Origin: Clostridiales bacterium UBA1701
GTDB taxonomy: Bacteria > Bacillota > Clostridia > Oscillospirales > Oscillospiraceae
Reading direction: 5' to 3'
Length of the DNA stretch: 28,369 nucleotides
Assembly: GCA_002320035.1 (NCBI GenBank)
Contig: DCJL01000013.1
Coordinates: 1 to 28,369, forward strand
In this document: positions 9,054-17,250 of the stretch, one piece after another
Layout of the letters: each line of letters starts with the position of its first letter
Numbering within the stretch: position 1 is the first letter of the stretch
Notes under the pieces: generated by a model
The model's input: only the letters and a program-made list of their open reading frames with translations
Told to the model about the DNA's origin: nothing
Database searches by the model: none
Program-made: the position numbers and the translations under genes

Positions 9054-9195
9054 TCGTTTTGCGTCTTTATGCTCTGCGGGAAAAATAAATGAACAACATA
9101 ACCATATCTTCCGTCTATAAAATCTTTGCGCTCCCCTGTAAACGGAACGGCGTTTCCAGCGCTGTTTTTTCACGCAATTAACCATGCTGCCCCTC

Positions 9196-9238
9196 AAAAA
9201 ATACAGAGGGTCAGCCAAACGGACGCTCTGTATTTTTT
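9196..9238 (-). terminator. Intrinsic terminator ending the dnaA-to-GNAT gene run
   Basis: A 13-bp perfect stem, AAAAAATACAGAG (9196-9208) with CTCTGTATTTTTT (9226-9238). It is extended by GTC/GAC (9210-9212 with 9222-9224) around a nine-base loop. It starts three bases past the GNAT stop on the minus strand, and the A6/T6 arms supply a U-tract on either strand. It separates the long replication-gene run from mfd. Confidence 0.85.
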
Positions 9239-9241
9239 GCT

Positions 9242-9814
9242 CTATTTAACTGGCCTGATATCCACCATTTTGCTCATGGCATGGGCGCCAAGGCAGCGGG
9301 AGTAAAAATCATTTATTATTCTGTGAGCGACACTGCTTATCTCTTCCGTGCCCTTTATGGGTTTTACCATCAGTTCCACCTCAGCGCCGCCAAGGCGGTA
9401 ATCCGCCCTGGCCTGCACATAGCCAAAGCGGGAAAAGAATTTCCGAAGCTTTTTTATATACTCCCCGTTCTCGTCATCGAAGGCGGTGAGCTCCGCGATG
9501 ATTCCCTGCCGGTCGGCATAGCGCTTGTTTATGAGGCGCATGGCCTCCACCCCCAGGCCCTGATCCCTGTACCAGGGCAGCACGCCGAAATATTTCAGCA
9601 GCACATAGCCGTAAAGCCCGCGGCAGCACACCAGGGCATAGGCCAAATCCATCCGGGACTCATCGTCATAGATCACAAGCAGCTCCTGATCGCCGTTGAG
9701 CAGGGCCTTGTGGATGGCAAGCCTGGGCAGCAGCTCCCTCCTGTCGAAGTCCATTTCCATAAGGGTGTAATAGCGCTGCAGCTCCCTGTGGCCGCCTTTT
9801 CTGATGTTCAGCAT
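9242..9814 (-). CDS. GNAT family N-acetyltransferase
   Basis: A 190-residue protein with a GNAT fold, predicted to transfer an acetyl group from acetyl-CoA to an unknown amine. The acetyl-CoA pyrophosphate loop is visible as RDQGLGVEA (residues 83-91) after beta strand LLKYFGVLP, matching motif A (Q/RxxGxG/A). The C-terminal 40 residues are less typical. The start at 9814 has a good AAGGAG seven to eight bases upstream and overlaps the preceding ABC transporter gene by 7 bases, so the two are translationally coupled. It is the last gene before the terminator. The substrate cannot be deduced; the tight pairing with the transporter hints at a shared role (inference). Confidence 0.85.
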   Translation of the reverse strand: MLNIRKGGHRELQRYYTLMEMDFDRRELLPRLAIHKALLNGDQELLVIYDDESRMDLAYALVCCRGLYGYVLLKYFGVLPWYRDQGLGVEAMRLINKRYADRQGIIAELTAFDDENGEYIKKLRKFFSRFGYVQARADYRLGGAEVELMVKPIKGTEEISSVAHRIINDFYSRCLGAHAMSKMVDIRPVK

Positions 9815-11565
9815 TGCCTATCTCCTTTCTCCAGCGCCTGCGCCCGGCAAAGCTGCGCGTAAACGCCGTTTTTTTCCATAAGCTCTCTGTGGCTTCCAAG
9901 CTCCATGATTCGCTCCCCGTCCACTACGGCGATCACGTCCGCGTTTTTCACGGTGGAGAGCCGGTGGGCGATGATTATGGTGGTCCTGCCTTTGCTGAGT
10001 TTGTCCAGAGAGGCCTGGATCCGCTGCTCGGTCACAGTATCCAGGGCTGAGGTGGCCTCGTCCAGAATCAGTATTTTGGGGTTTTTGAGAAAAACTCTGG
10101 CAATGGATATTCTCTGCCTCTGCCCTCCGGAGAGCATTACGCCCCGCTCGCCTATGTAGCTGTCATAGCCGTCGGGCATTTCCATGATCTCGTTGTGTAT
10201 TTCCGCCCTGACGGCGGCCTCTACAATTTCCTCGTCCGTGGCCCCGGGCCTGCCGTAGCGGATATTTTCCCGGATGGTCCCGGCAAACAGGAATACATCC
10301 TGCTGGATCATGCCGATATTTCGCCGGAGGCTTGCCTGCGTCACCCGGCGCACATCCTGCCCGTCCACGGTGACGCTGCCGGAGCAGACGTCATAAAACC
10401 TGGGAATCAGCTGGCACAGGGTGGTTTTTCCGCCGCCGGATGGGCCCACCACCGCCAGGCTCTCCCCCGGCCTTATGTGCAGCTCAATATCGCTTAGAAC
10501 CGGCACGCCGTTGCCGTAGTCGAAGCTCACATGGTTAAAATCCACGCGGCCGCTGACCTTTTCAAGCACAAGGGCGTCCTCCGCGTCCTTAATGGCGGCC
10601 TCGGTGCGCATAAGCTCCAGAAAACGCGCAAAGCCCGCCGAACCCTGCATATACTGCTCGGCAAACTGCGCAAGCTTTCTTACCGGGGAGACAAAGGCGG
10701 ATACATACAGGGAAAAGGTCACCAATTCTATGTAGTCCATAAGCCCCGCCATGATCAGCGCGCCGCCCACGGTAATCACCACCACCTGCATGATGCCGGT
10801 GGTAAATTCCATGCCGCTCATATAAAGCCCCATGCTCCGGTAATATTCCACCTTGGAGCCCCGGAACATGGCGTTGGCCGCGTCAAACTTCCGGCTTTCC
10901 TGGCCCTCGTTCGCAAAGGCCTTGGCTGTACGAATGCCGGAGATGCTGCTCTCAATGGCGGCATAAATCTCCGCCGTTTTCCGTTTGACCTCCAGATTGG
11001 CGTTTTTCATCCGAACCCTCTGTGAAAGCGTGAACCAGAAGCAGAGCGGCAGCACCACCGCCAGCACAAGCGCCAGGCGCCACTGCATGAAAAACATCAT
11101 TACCAGCGCTCCCACGATTGTGAGCGAGCAGATGAGGATATTTTCCGGCCCATGATGGGCAAGCTCCGTCACCTCAAAGAGATCGCTTGTTATGCGGCTC
11201 ATAAGGACACCGGTGCGGTTTTTGTCATAAAAGCTGCAGGAGAGATCCTGCATATGGGTAAACACGTCCCACCGCATATCGGACTCGACCAAAACGCCCA
11301 TTCTGTGCCCTACCACGGTTATAACATAATAGAGCATTGCTTTTATGAGATAAGCCAGCAGCATCGCCGCCATGACGGCAAAGAAAGCCTTAAAAAGCTT
11401 CTCCGGTAGAAGATAGTTCATGGATAGCCTTGAAACGTAGGGAAAAATCAGATCTATCGCCGATACCGCCACTGCGCAGAGCATGTCAATGATAAACAGT
11501 CTCCTATGTCCGGCGATATACGCCATAAAAATTTTAAGCGGCCTGTCCTTGTAATTGATGCCCAT
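9808..11565 (-). CDS. ABC transporter, fused permease and ATP-binding protein (half transporter)
   Basis: An ABC exporter half-molecule of 585 residues that would work as a homodimer, or with a partner not in this window. The N-terminal 300 residues hold six hydrophobic segments (for example LAYLIKAMLYYVITVVG and LALVLAVVLPLCFWF). The nucleotide-binding domain has Walker A GPSGGGKTT (about 374), signature LSGGQRQR (about 478), Walker B ILILDEATSALD (about 500) and the H-loop IIAHRLST. The domain order matches type IV (MsbA/BmrA-like) exporters. The ribosome site GAGAGGGGG precedes ATG at 11565, nine bases after the rnhA stop. The substrate is unknown. Its place at the tail of a replication operon is unusual. 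Confidence 0.92.
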   Translation of the reverse strand: MGINYKDRPLKIFMAYIAGHRRLFIIDMLCAVAVSAIDLIFPYVSRLSMNYLLPEKLFKAFFAVMAAMLLAYLIKAMLYYVITVVGHRMGVLVESDMRWDVFTHMQDLSCSFYDKNRTGVLMSRITSDLFEVTELAHHGPENILICSLTIVGALVMMFFMQWRLALVLAVVLPLCFWFTLSQRVRMKNANLEVKRKTAEIYAAIESSISGIRTAKAFANEGQESRKFDAANAMFRGSKVEYYRSMGLYMSGMEFTTGIMQVVVITVGGALIMAGLMDYIELVTFSLYVSAFVSPVRKLAQFAEQYMQGSAGFARFLELMRTEAAIKDAEDALVLEKVSGRVDFNHVSFDYGNGVPVLSDIELHIRPGESLAVVGPSGGGKTTLCQLIPRFYDVCSGSVTVDGQDVRRVTQASLRRNIGMIQQDVFLFAGTIRENIRYGRPGATDEEIVEAAVRAEIHNEIMEMPDGYDSYIGERGVMLSGGQRQRISIARVFLKNPKILILDEATSALDTVTEQRIQASLDKLSKGRTTIIIAHRLSTVKNADVIAVVDGERIMELGSHRELMEKNGVYAQLCRAQALEKGDRQC

Positions 11566-11574
11566 GGCCCCCTC

Positions 11575-12051
11575 TCATCTGGAAAATTTTTCTCTCTCTG
11601 AAACCGCCAGCTCATCGCAGCGGTTGTTGTATGCATTATCCGCGTGTCCCTTTACCCAATGGCAGTTTACTTTGTGTTTTTCCGTAAGCTCCAGCAGAAT
11701 TTCCCATAAATCTGCGTTAAGCGCCGGCTTTTTGTCAGCCTTTATCCAGCCGCGCTTGCGCCAGGAGACTGCCCAGCCCTTGGAAAGAGCGTCTATCACA
11801 TACTTGGAGTCCGAATAAAGCTCTACATTGCAGGGCTCTTTCAGGGCCTGCAGGGCGGAAATCACCCCGGTAAGCTCCATGCGGTTGTTGGTGGTCTGCC
11901 TCTCCCCGCCAGAGAGCTCCTTTTCGGTTTCTTTATAGCGCAGCACGGCGCCCCAGCCGCCGGGGCCGGGATTGCCGCTGCAGGCGCCGTCGGTATAAAT
12001 GCTTACGGTTTTCTTCTCAGCCAATTTATAGATTCCTCTCGTATCGGTCAT
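11575..12051 (-). CDS. rnhA: Ribonuclease HI
   Basis: Cleaves RNA in RNA-DNA hybrids such as R-loops and primer remnants. Catalytic residues are all visible: Asp21 (YTDGACSGNPG), Glu59 (NRMEL), Asp81 (YSDSKYV), His136 (KGHADN) and Asp146 (NRCDELA). The ATG at 12051 gives 158 residues and overlaps the upstream gene by 26 bases. An alternative TTG at 12024, one base after that gene's stop and preceded by GAGAGGA, gives 149 residues starting AEKKTVSIYTDG after the initiator, and aligns better with the family start; the choice is open. It has no N-terminal hybrid-binding domain, so it is type HI of the minimal kind. Confidence 0.93.
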   Translation of the reverse strand: MTDTRGIYKLAEKKTVSIYTDGACSGNPGPGGWGAVLRYKETEKELSGGERQTTNNRMELTGVISALQALKEPCNVELYSDSKYVIDALSKGWAVSWRKRGWIKADKKPALNADLWEILLELTEKHKVNCHWVKGHADNAYNNRCDELAVSEREKFSR

Positions 12052-12523
12052 GTAGCATGCGGTACTCCTCCCTGCCGATTATGCCGTTTTTTAGAAAAAC
12101 CTCCAACTGGGCGAGTCTGCGCTGCCGGTCCCTCTCAAAGTTTACGGCAGCGGCATTCTCATCGTAGTACCGGGGCTTTTCATCCTGCCGGGCGGGGGCG
12201 GAGGGCCGGGTGAAAAGCTCAGGGCTTTTCTCCTCCCGGGTAAAGGAAGCCTTTATCCGTTCCGCGCCGATTCCCGCGGTTTTTTTCACGGAGGAAAACC
12301 CCGATGTAAAACCCGCGGCATATTTTTTTGCGGCCCTTATCCCAGCATAAACCGCAAAGATGATTGCCGCTATAATGAAAACAATCATCAGAACGGGAAC
12401 AAGATCTCCTCCGGAAATATCCCCGCTCTCGCCTATGATATTAAACAGGAAAACCACTATGGCGGCAATGATCCAGCCTGCGCCGCTCTTTTTTTTCTTT
12501 CCGTCTCTCTCCCGATTGTTCAT
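12026..12523 (-). CDS. Two-helix membrane protein with C-terminal SHOCT-like motif
   Basis: A 165-residue protein of unknown function. After a basic N-terminus (RERDGKKKK) come two hydrophobic helices (WIIAAIVVFLFNII and VLMIVFIIAAIIFAVYAG), then a charged linker. The C-terminal helix pair of about 30 residues (LAQLEVFLKNGIIGREEYRML) has the SHOCT pattern of short C-terminal oligomerisation motifs. Its ATG follows the gyrA stop by 12 bases with GGAGAGG between, and its 3' end overlaps rnhA, so it belongs to the gyrase transcript. The membrane topology is predicted by eye. Confidence 0.75.
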   Translation of the reverse strand: MNNRERDGKKKKSGAGWIIAAIVVFLFNIIGESGDISGGDLVPVLMIVFIIAAIIFAVYAGIRAAKKYAAGFTSGFSSVKKTAGIGAERIKASFTREEKSPELFTRPSAPARQDEKPRYYDENAAAVNFERDRQRRLAQLEVFLKNGIIGREEYRMLHDRYERNL

Positions 12524-12535
12524 GGCAGCCTCTCC

Positions 12536-15031
12536 TTATTCTTCAGGCTTTTCTTCGCCGCCGATTTCTTCCTCAATCTCCCGCTCGGTGTTCTCAATGG
12601 AAATTACTCTGCTGCCCTCATTCAGGCGCATGATGCGGACACCCTGGGTAGAGCGGCCCAGCATGGAAATATGGTCAACCGCCATGCGTATAATGGTCGC
12701 GTCATCGGTGATCACCAGAATATCCTCGTCGGGGTTTACCATCTTCACATCGGCGATGCTGCCTGTTTTCTCCGTTACATTGTAGTTTTTGATGCCCAGG
12801 CCGCCTCTGCCGTGCACGCTGTATTCCTCGACGGCGGTGCGCTTGCCATAGCCCTTTTCGGTGATACTCAGCAGGGCTTCGCCTGCGCTGGTGCTGCCGG
12901 CCCCCACAACGAAGTCACCCTCCCGAAGTCTTATGCCCCGCACGCCAACGGCAGTCCTTCCCATGGGACGTACCTGGGTTTCGCTGAAGCAGACGGCCAT
13001 GCCCCGGTTGGTGGCAATAAGAATATTTTCGTCCCCGGTGGTGGGGATGACGGAAATCAACTCGTCTCCCTCGTCCAGGGTCAAGGCTCTGATTCCGTTG
13101 GAGCGGATGTTTTTGAGAGCGGACTGGCTCATGCGCTTGACCGTGCCGTTTCTGGTGACGAAGAAGAGGTAGCAATCCTCCTCAAAGCCCCGGCCCGCGA
13201 TCATCGCGCTGACCTTTTCGCCGTTTTCGATCTGGATAATATTGATAATATTGCTGCCCTTGGCATTTCTTCCTGCCTCAGGGATGTTATAGCCTTTCTT
13301 GATAAACACCCGGCCAAGGCTTGTGAAAAACAGAATGCTGTCATGGGTGGAGGCTGTAAAAACAGTTTCCACATAGTCCTCTTCCTTTGTCGTCATGGCA
13401 CGGATGCCCTTGCCGCCGCGGCCCTGTGCCCGGTACTCGCTGGCGGGCAGGCGCTTGATATATCCGCTGTGGGTCAGGGTAAAGACGCACTGCTCTTCTT
13501 CTATCAGGTCCTCAATGTCTATCTCGTCGGCCACATCCTGGATCTCGGTGCGGCGCTCATCGCCGTACTTATCCCGGATGGCGATAAGCTCTTCTTTAAG
13601 CACGCCCTTGATAAGCTCGGGGTCTGCAAGCAGCGTCTTGAAATAGTTTATGCGCTCCTCCAGCTCCTTGTACTCATTTTCCAGCTTCTCCCTGTTGAGG
13701 CCCTGAAGAGAGATCAGGCGCATATCGCAGATGGCCTGGGCCTGCACATCGGACAGACCGAAGCGCTCCATGAGTTTCTGTTTTGCGTCGTCATAGCTGC
13801 TGCGGATAATGTGAATTACCTCATCAATATTATCCTGGGCAATAAGCAGGCCCTCCAGCAGATGGGCACGCTCCTCGGCTTTTTTCAGGTCAAACCTGGT
13901 GCGGCGGACGATCAGCTCCTTCTGGAAAGAGAGATATTCGTCCAGAATATGCCGGAGGGAAAGAATTTTGGGCTGAGACTGGTTATTTACCAGAGCCAGC
14001 ATGTTGATGGAGAAGCTGGACTGCATAGCGGTCTGGGCGAAGAGCCGGTTGAGGACCACCTGGGGGTTGGCGTCCCGCTTCAGCTCTATGACCATGCGCA
14101 TGCCGTTGCGGTCCGTCTCGTCACGCAGGTCGGAAATGCCCTCAAGGCGCTTTTCATGAACCTGGTCGGCAATGTTTCGGATGAGCTGGCGCTTGTTGAC
14201 CTGATAGGGAAGTTCGGTGACAATGATCCTGATCCTGTTCTGGCCAAACTCCTCAAATTCCGTCCTCGCCCGGACAACGACCCGGCCGCGGCCGGTGGCA
14301 TAGGCCTGGCGGATACCGCTTCTGCCCATGATGATGCCTTTTGTCGGAAAATCCGGGCCGCTTATATGCTGCATCAGCTCGGGAAGGCCCGCTTCCGGAT
14401 GATCCAGCACGCAGACGCAGGCGTTTATTACCTCGGACAAATTATGGGGGGGAATATTTGTGGCCATGCCCACGGCAATGCCGCTGGAGCCGTTGACCAG
14501 AAGGTTTGGAAATCGGGAGGGCAGAACCCGCGGTTCTTTCCTTGTCTCGTCAAAGTTGGGGTCCCAGTCCACGGTACCCTTGTTGATATCCCGCAGCATC
14601 TCATCGGAGATTTTGGACATTCTCGCCTCAGTGTAACGGTAGGCCGCAGGAGGGTCGCCATCTACGGAGCCGAAGTTGCCGTGGCCGTCAACCAGCATAT
14701 AGCGCATGGAAAAATCCTGCGCCAGACGCACCATGGCGTCGTACACGGAGCCGTCGCCGTGGGGATGGTAGCGGCCCAGCACGTCGCCCACGCAGGTGGC
14801 GGACTTTTTAAAGGGCTTGTCGCTTGTAAGTCCGTCCTCATACAGGGTATAGAGTATGCGCCGGTGCACGGGTTTAAGGCCGTCCCGCACATCCGGCAGG
14901 GCGCGGCCCACAATGACCGACATGGCATAGTCTATATAGCTGGTCTGCATTTCGCTGACAAGCTCCGATTCTGTGATTACCTGATTGGGAAAGCTGATAT
15001 CCTCAGGCTTATAATCTCTCTTATGTGCCAT
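12536..15031 (-). CDS. gyrA: DNA gyrase subunit A
   Basis: Breakage-reunion subunit of gyrase, which introduces negative supercoils. The protein is 831 residues, normal length. The catalytic tyrosine is Tyr133 in AAYRYTEARM. The gyrase-specific GyrA box appears as QGRGGKG near residue 535 (canonical QRRGGKG), supporting gyrase rather than topoisomerase IV. The quinolone region reads YHPHGDGSVYDAM: the position of E. coli Ser83 is Gly94, and the Asp87 equivalent is Asp98. The start at 15031 follows the gyrB stop by 14 bases, with a GGAGG-type site between. Confidence 0.98.
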   Translation of the reverse strand: MAHKRDYKPEDISFPNQVITESELVSEMQTSYIDYAMSVIVGRALPDVRDGLKPVHRRILYTLYEDGLTSDKPFKKSATCVGDVLGRYHPHGDGSVYDAMVRLAQDFSMRYMLVDGHGNFGSVDGDPPAAYRYTEARMSKISDEMLRDINKGTVDWDPNFDETRKEPRVLPSRFPNLLVNGSSGIAVGMATNIPPHNLSEVINACVCVLDHPEAGLPELMQHISGPDFPTKGIIMGRSGIRQAYATGRGRVVVRARTEFEEFGQNRIRIIVTELPYQVNKRQLIRNIADQVHEKRLEGISDLRDETDRNGMRMVIELKRDANPQVVLNRLFAQTAMQSSFSINMLALVNNQSQPKILSLRHILDEYLSFQKELIVRRTRFDLKKAEERAHLLEGLLIAQDNIDEVIHIIRSSYDDAKQKLMERFGLSDVQAQAICDMRLISLQGLNREKLENEYKELEERINYFKTLLADPELIKGVLKEELIAIRDKYGDERRTEIQDVADEIDIEDLIEEEQCVFTLTHSGYIKRLPASEYRAQGRGGKGIRAMTTKEEDYVETVFTASTHDSILFFTSLGRVFIKKGYNIPEAGRNAKGSNIINIIQIENGEKVSAMIAGRGFEEDCYLFFVTRNGTVKRMSQSALKNIRSNGIRALTLDEGDELISVIPTTGDENILIATNRGMAVCFSETQVRPMGRTAVGVRGIRLREGDFVVGAGSTSAGEALLSITEKGYGKRTAVEEYSVHGRGGLGIKNYNVTEKTGSIADVKMVNPDEDILVITDDATIIRMAVDHISMLGRSTQGVRIMRLNEGSRVISIENTEREIEEEIGGEEKPEE

Positions 15032-15045
15032 CTGACCTCACCTCC

Positions 15046-16977
15046 TCAGATATCCAGATTGACAACGTATTTCGCGTTCTGCTCTATCCACTCCCGGCGG
15101 GGCTCCACTTCCTCGCCCATGAGCACCGTGAATACCTGGTCGGCTTCGATGGCGTCGTTCAGGGTAATTCGGCGCAGTGTTCTTGTTTCCGGGTCCATGG
15201 TTGTCTCCCAGAGCTCGTGGGCATCCATCTCGCCCAGGCCCTTGAATCGGGAGATGTCCACTTTGGCGTTTGGATTATCCGCGCGGAGCTCGGCGCTGAT
15301 TCTGTCCCGCTCCTCATCGGAATAGGCCACTTTCTGCGTCTTTCCCCGGCTGAGCTTGTAGAGAGGCGGCACGGCGGAATAGACATAACCGTTTTCTATG
15401 AGCGGGCGCATGTATCGGAAGAAGAAGGTGAGAAGCAGAGTCCGGATATGGGAACCGTCCACATCCGCATCGGCCATGATTATTATCTTATGATAGCGGA
15501 GCTTCTCGATATTGAACTCCTCGCCGATTCCGGCGCCCAGGGCTACGATCAGGGGATAGAGTTTGTCGTTGCCGTAAATCTTATCTGCCCGGGCCTTTTC
15601 CACGTTCAGCATCTTGCCCCACATGGCAAGAATGGCTTGAAAGCGGCTGTCCCTGCCCTGAATGGCGGAACCGGCGGCGGAATCGCCCTCGACGATATAA
15701 ATTTCGCAGAGGGAGGGGTCTCTTTCGTTGCAGTCCTGCAGCTTGTCGGGCATTTGTCCGCTTTCAAGCCCGGTTTTTCGCCGGACGGATTCCCTGGCTT
15801 TTCTTGCGGCCTCTCTGGCTCGGTTCGCCATCATGGCCTTTTCCAGCACGGCCTTTGCGGTGGCGGGGTGCTCTTCAAAATAGCTTGTTAATTGATCGGA
15901 TACGATGCTGTCCACCAGGGTACGGATATAGGCGTTGCCAAGCTTCTGTTTTGTCTGGCCCTCAAATTGGGCCTCCGGAAGCTTTACGGAGATAACTGCC
16001 GTTATGCCCTCGCGGACATCATCGCCGGAGACTTTATCATCTCCTTTAATGATGTTGTTCTTTGTGCCATAAGCGTTTATGACCCTTGTGAGCGCCGTTT
16101 TGAAACCCGTCTCATGCATGCCGCCTTCCGGGGTATGAATGTCGTTTGCAAAGGAAACAAGATTCTCGTTATAGCCGTCGTTATATTGGAGCGCAATTTC
16201 AGCAATCGCGTCATCCTTGGAGCCGGAGAGATAGATAACATCGGTGTGAATGGGGTTTTTATGTCGGTTCAGGTAGGAAACGTATTCCCTTATGCCGCCC
16301 TCGTAGCACATCTGCTCCCGGGCCTCGCTGCCTTTGCGCTGGTCCTCGATGGTGATGGTAAGTCCACCGTTAAGGAAGGCCTGCTCGCGCATACGGGTGT
16401 GAAGGATCTCGTAATTGTAATTGACGTCGTCAAACATATCCGGGTCCGGCTTAAAACGGACAATGGTTCCGCTTTTATCCGTCTCGCCGACAACGCGGAT
16501 ATGTTCGATGATTTCTCCTCTGGAAAATCTCATCTGGTAGATTTTCCCGTCCTTATGGACCTGGACCTCCAGCCACTCGGACAGGGCGTTGACCACGGAA
16601 GCACCTACGCCGTGGAGGCCGCCGGACACTTTATATCCCCCGCCCCCGAATTTTCCGCCGGCATGGAGCACGGTAAAAACAACCTCCAGGGCGGATTTGC
16701 CGGTTTGCTCCTGGGTGTCCACCGGGATGCCGCGGCCATTATCGGAAACGCGGATGATATTGCCTTCCTCGATGCTGACCTCGATATGGCTGCAATAGCC
16801 CGCCAGAGCCTCATCAATGGAGTTATCCACAATTTCATAGACCAGGTGATGAAGACCGGAGGATGAGGTAGAGCCGATGTACATACCCGGCCGTTTTCTC
16901 ACGGCCTCCAGCCCTTCGAGGACCTGAATCTGTGAAGCGTCATATTCCTGGGTTACTTTTTCTGTAATATCAGACAT
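15046..16977 (-). CDS. gyrB: DNA gyrase subunit B
   Basis: ATPase subunit of gyrase. The GHKL ATPase domain shows YEIVDNSIDEA (Glu48, Asn52), DNGRGIP (79-85) and GGLHGVGASVVNA. The TOPRIM domain has EGDSAAGSA (about 427) and DADVDGSHIR (about 503). ATG at 16977 gives 643 residues; it is preceded by GGAGGAAAG. A TTG at 16989 sits in front of that ribosome site and is unlikely. Unusual: the family segment LPLRGKILN reads LAMWGKMLN, with Trp453 where E. coli has Lys447, a quinolone-resistance position. The gene lies 15 bases after remB. Confidence 0.97.
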   Translation of the reverse strand: MSDITEKVTQEYDASQIQVLEGLEAVRKRPGMYIGSTSSSGLHHLVYEIVDNSIDEALAGYCSHIEVSIEEGNIIRVSDNGRGIPVDTQEQTGKSALEVVFTVLHAGGKFGGGGYKVSGGLHGVGASVVNALSEWLEVQVHKDGKIYQMRFSRGEIIEHIRVVGETDKSGTIVRFKPDPDMFDDVNYNYEILHTRMREQAFLNGGLTITIEDQRKGSEAREQMCYEGGIREYVSYLNRHKNPIHTDVIYLSGSKDDAIAEIALQYNDGYNENLVSFANDIHTPEGGMHETGFKTALTRVINAYGTKNNIIKGDDKVSGDDVREGITAVISVKLPEAQFEGQTKQKLGNAYIRTLVDSIVSDQLTSYFEEHPATAKAVLEKAMMANRAREAARKARESVRRKTGLESGQMPDKLQDCNERDPSLCEIYIVEGDSAAGSAIQGRDSRFQAILAMWGKMLNVEKARADKIYGNDKLYPLIVALGAGIGEEFNIEKLRYHKIIIMADADVDGSHIRTLLLTFFFRYMRPLIENGYVYSAVPPLYKLSRGKTQKVAYSDEERDRISAELRADNPNAKVDISRFKGLGEMDAHELWETTMDPETRTLRRITLNDAIEADQVFTVLMGEEVEPRREWIEQNAKYVVNLDI

Positions 16978-16992
16978 TCTTTCCTCCAAAAA

Positions 16993-17250
16993 TCACATAA
17001 TGCCGGAATCCCACCGCCGCAGCAGGGTGGACGCGGCCATCTGACTCAGATAGACCGCCGTTTTTCCGTCTTCCCGGCAGACAACAAAGGATTTGGGAAT
17101 ATCCTCCGCCGCGTTTATTACCTGTCCGGCTTTTTCCGCCATGGCCAGGTATTTTCTCGTTATATGGGACTGAGAGCTGTTGTCCAGGTCAAAAATACCG
17201 ACTATCGCCCCGGTGTTTACAACTCTTCCCTTTCCCAAATGCAGATACAT
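16993..17250 (-). CDS. remB: RemB/YaaB-like DUF370 family protein
   Basis: A small 85-residue protein of the DUF370 family. B. subtilis YaaB (RemB) is at the same locus, between recF and gyrB, and is linked to extracellular matrix gene regulation. The N-terminus MYLHLGKGRVVNTGAIVGIF closely follows the family start, and KSFVVCREDGKTAVYLSQMAASTLLRR matches the conserved C-terminal half. The start ATG shares one base with the recF stop (TGATG), showing translational coupling. Whether it binds DNA here is inferred from the family. Confidence 0.88.
   Translation of the reverse strand: MYLHLGKGRVVNTGAIVGIFDLDNSSQSHITRKYLAMAEKAGQVINAAEDIPKSFVVCREDGKTAVYLSQMAASTLLRRWDSGIM

Noticed and set aside
9012..9218. 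68-codon minus-strand frame in the gap upstream of mfd
   Set aside because: It would read through the terminator hairpin and the mfd promoter and has no ribosome site or similarity.
12671..15325. Very long open frame (884 codons) on the plus strand opposite gyrA and gyrB
   Set aside because: It covers the antisense of two clear genes, has no recognisable domain or ribosome site, and arises from codon bias of the opposite strand.
15892..16866. 324-codon plus-strand frame opposite gyrB
   Set aside because: Antisense shadow of a conserved gene without motif support.
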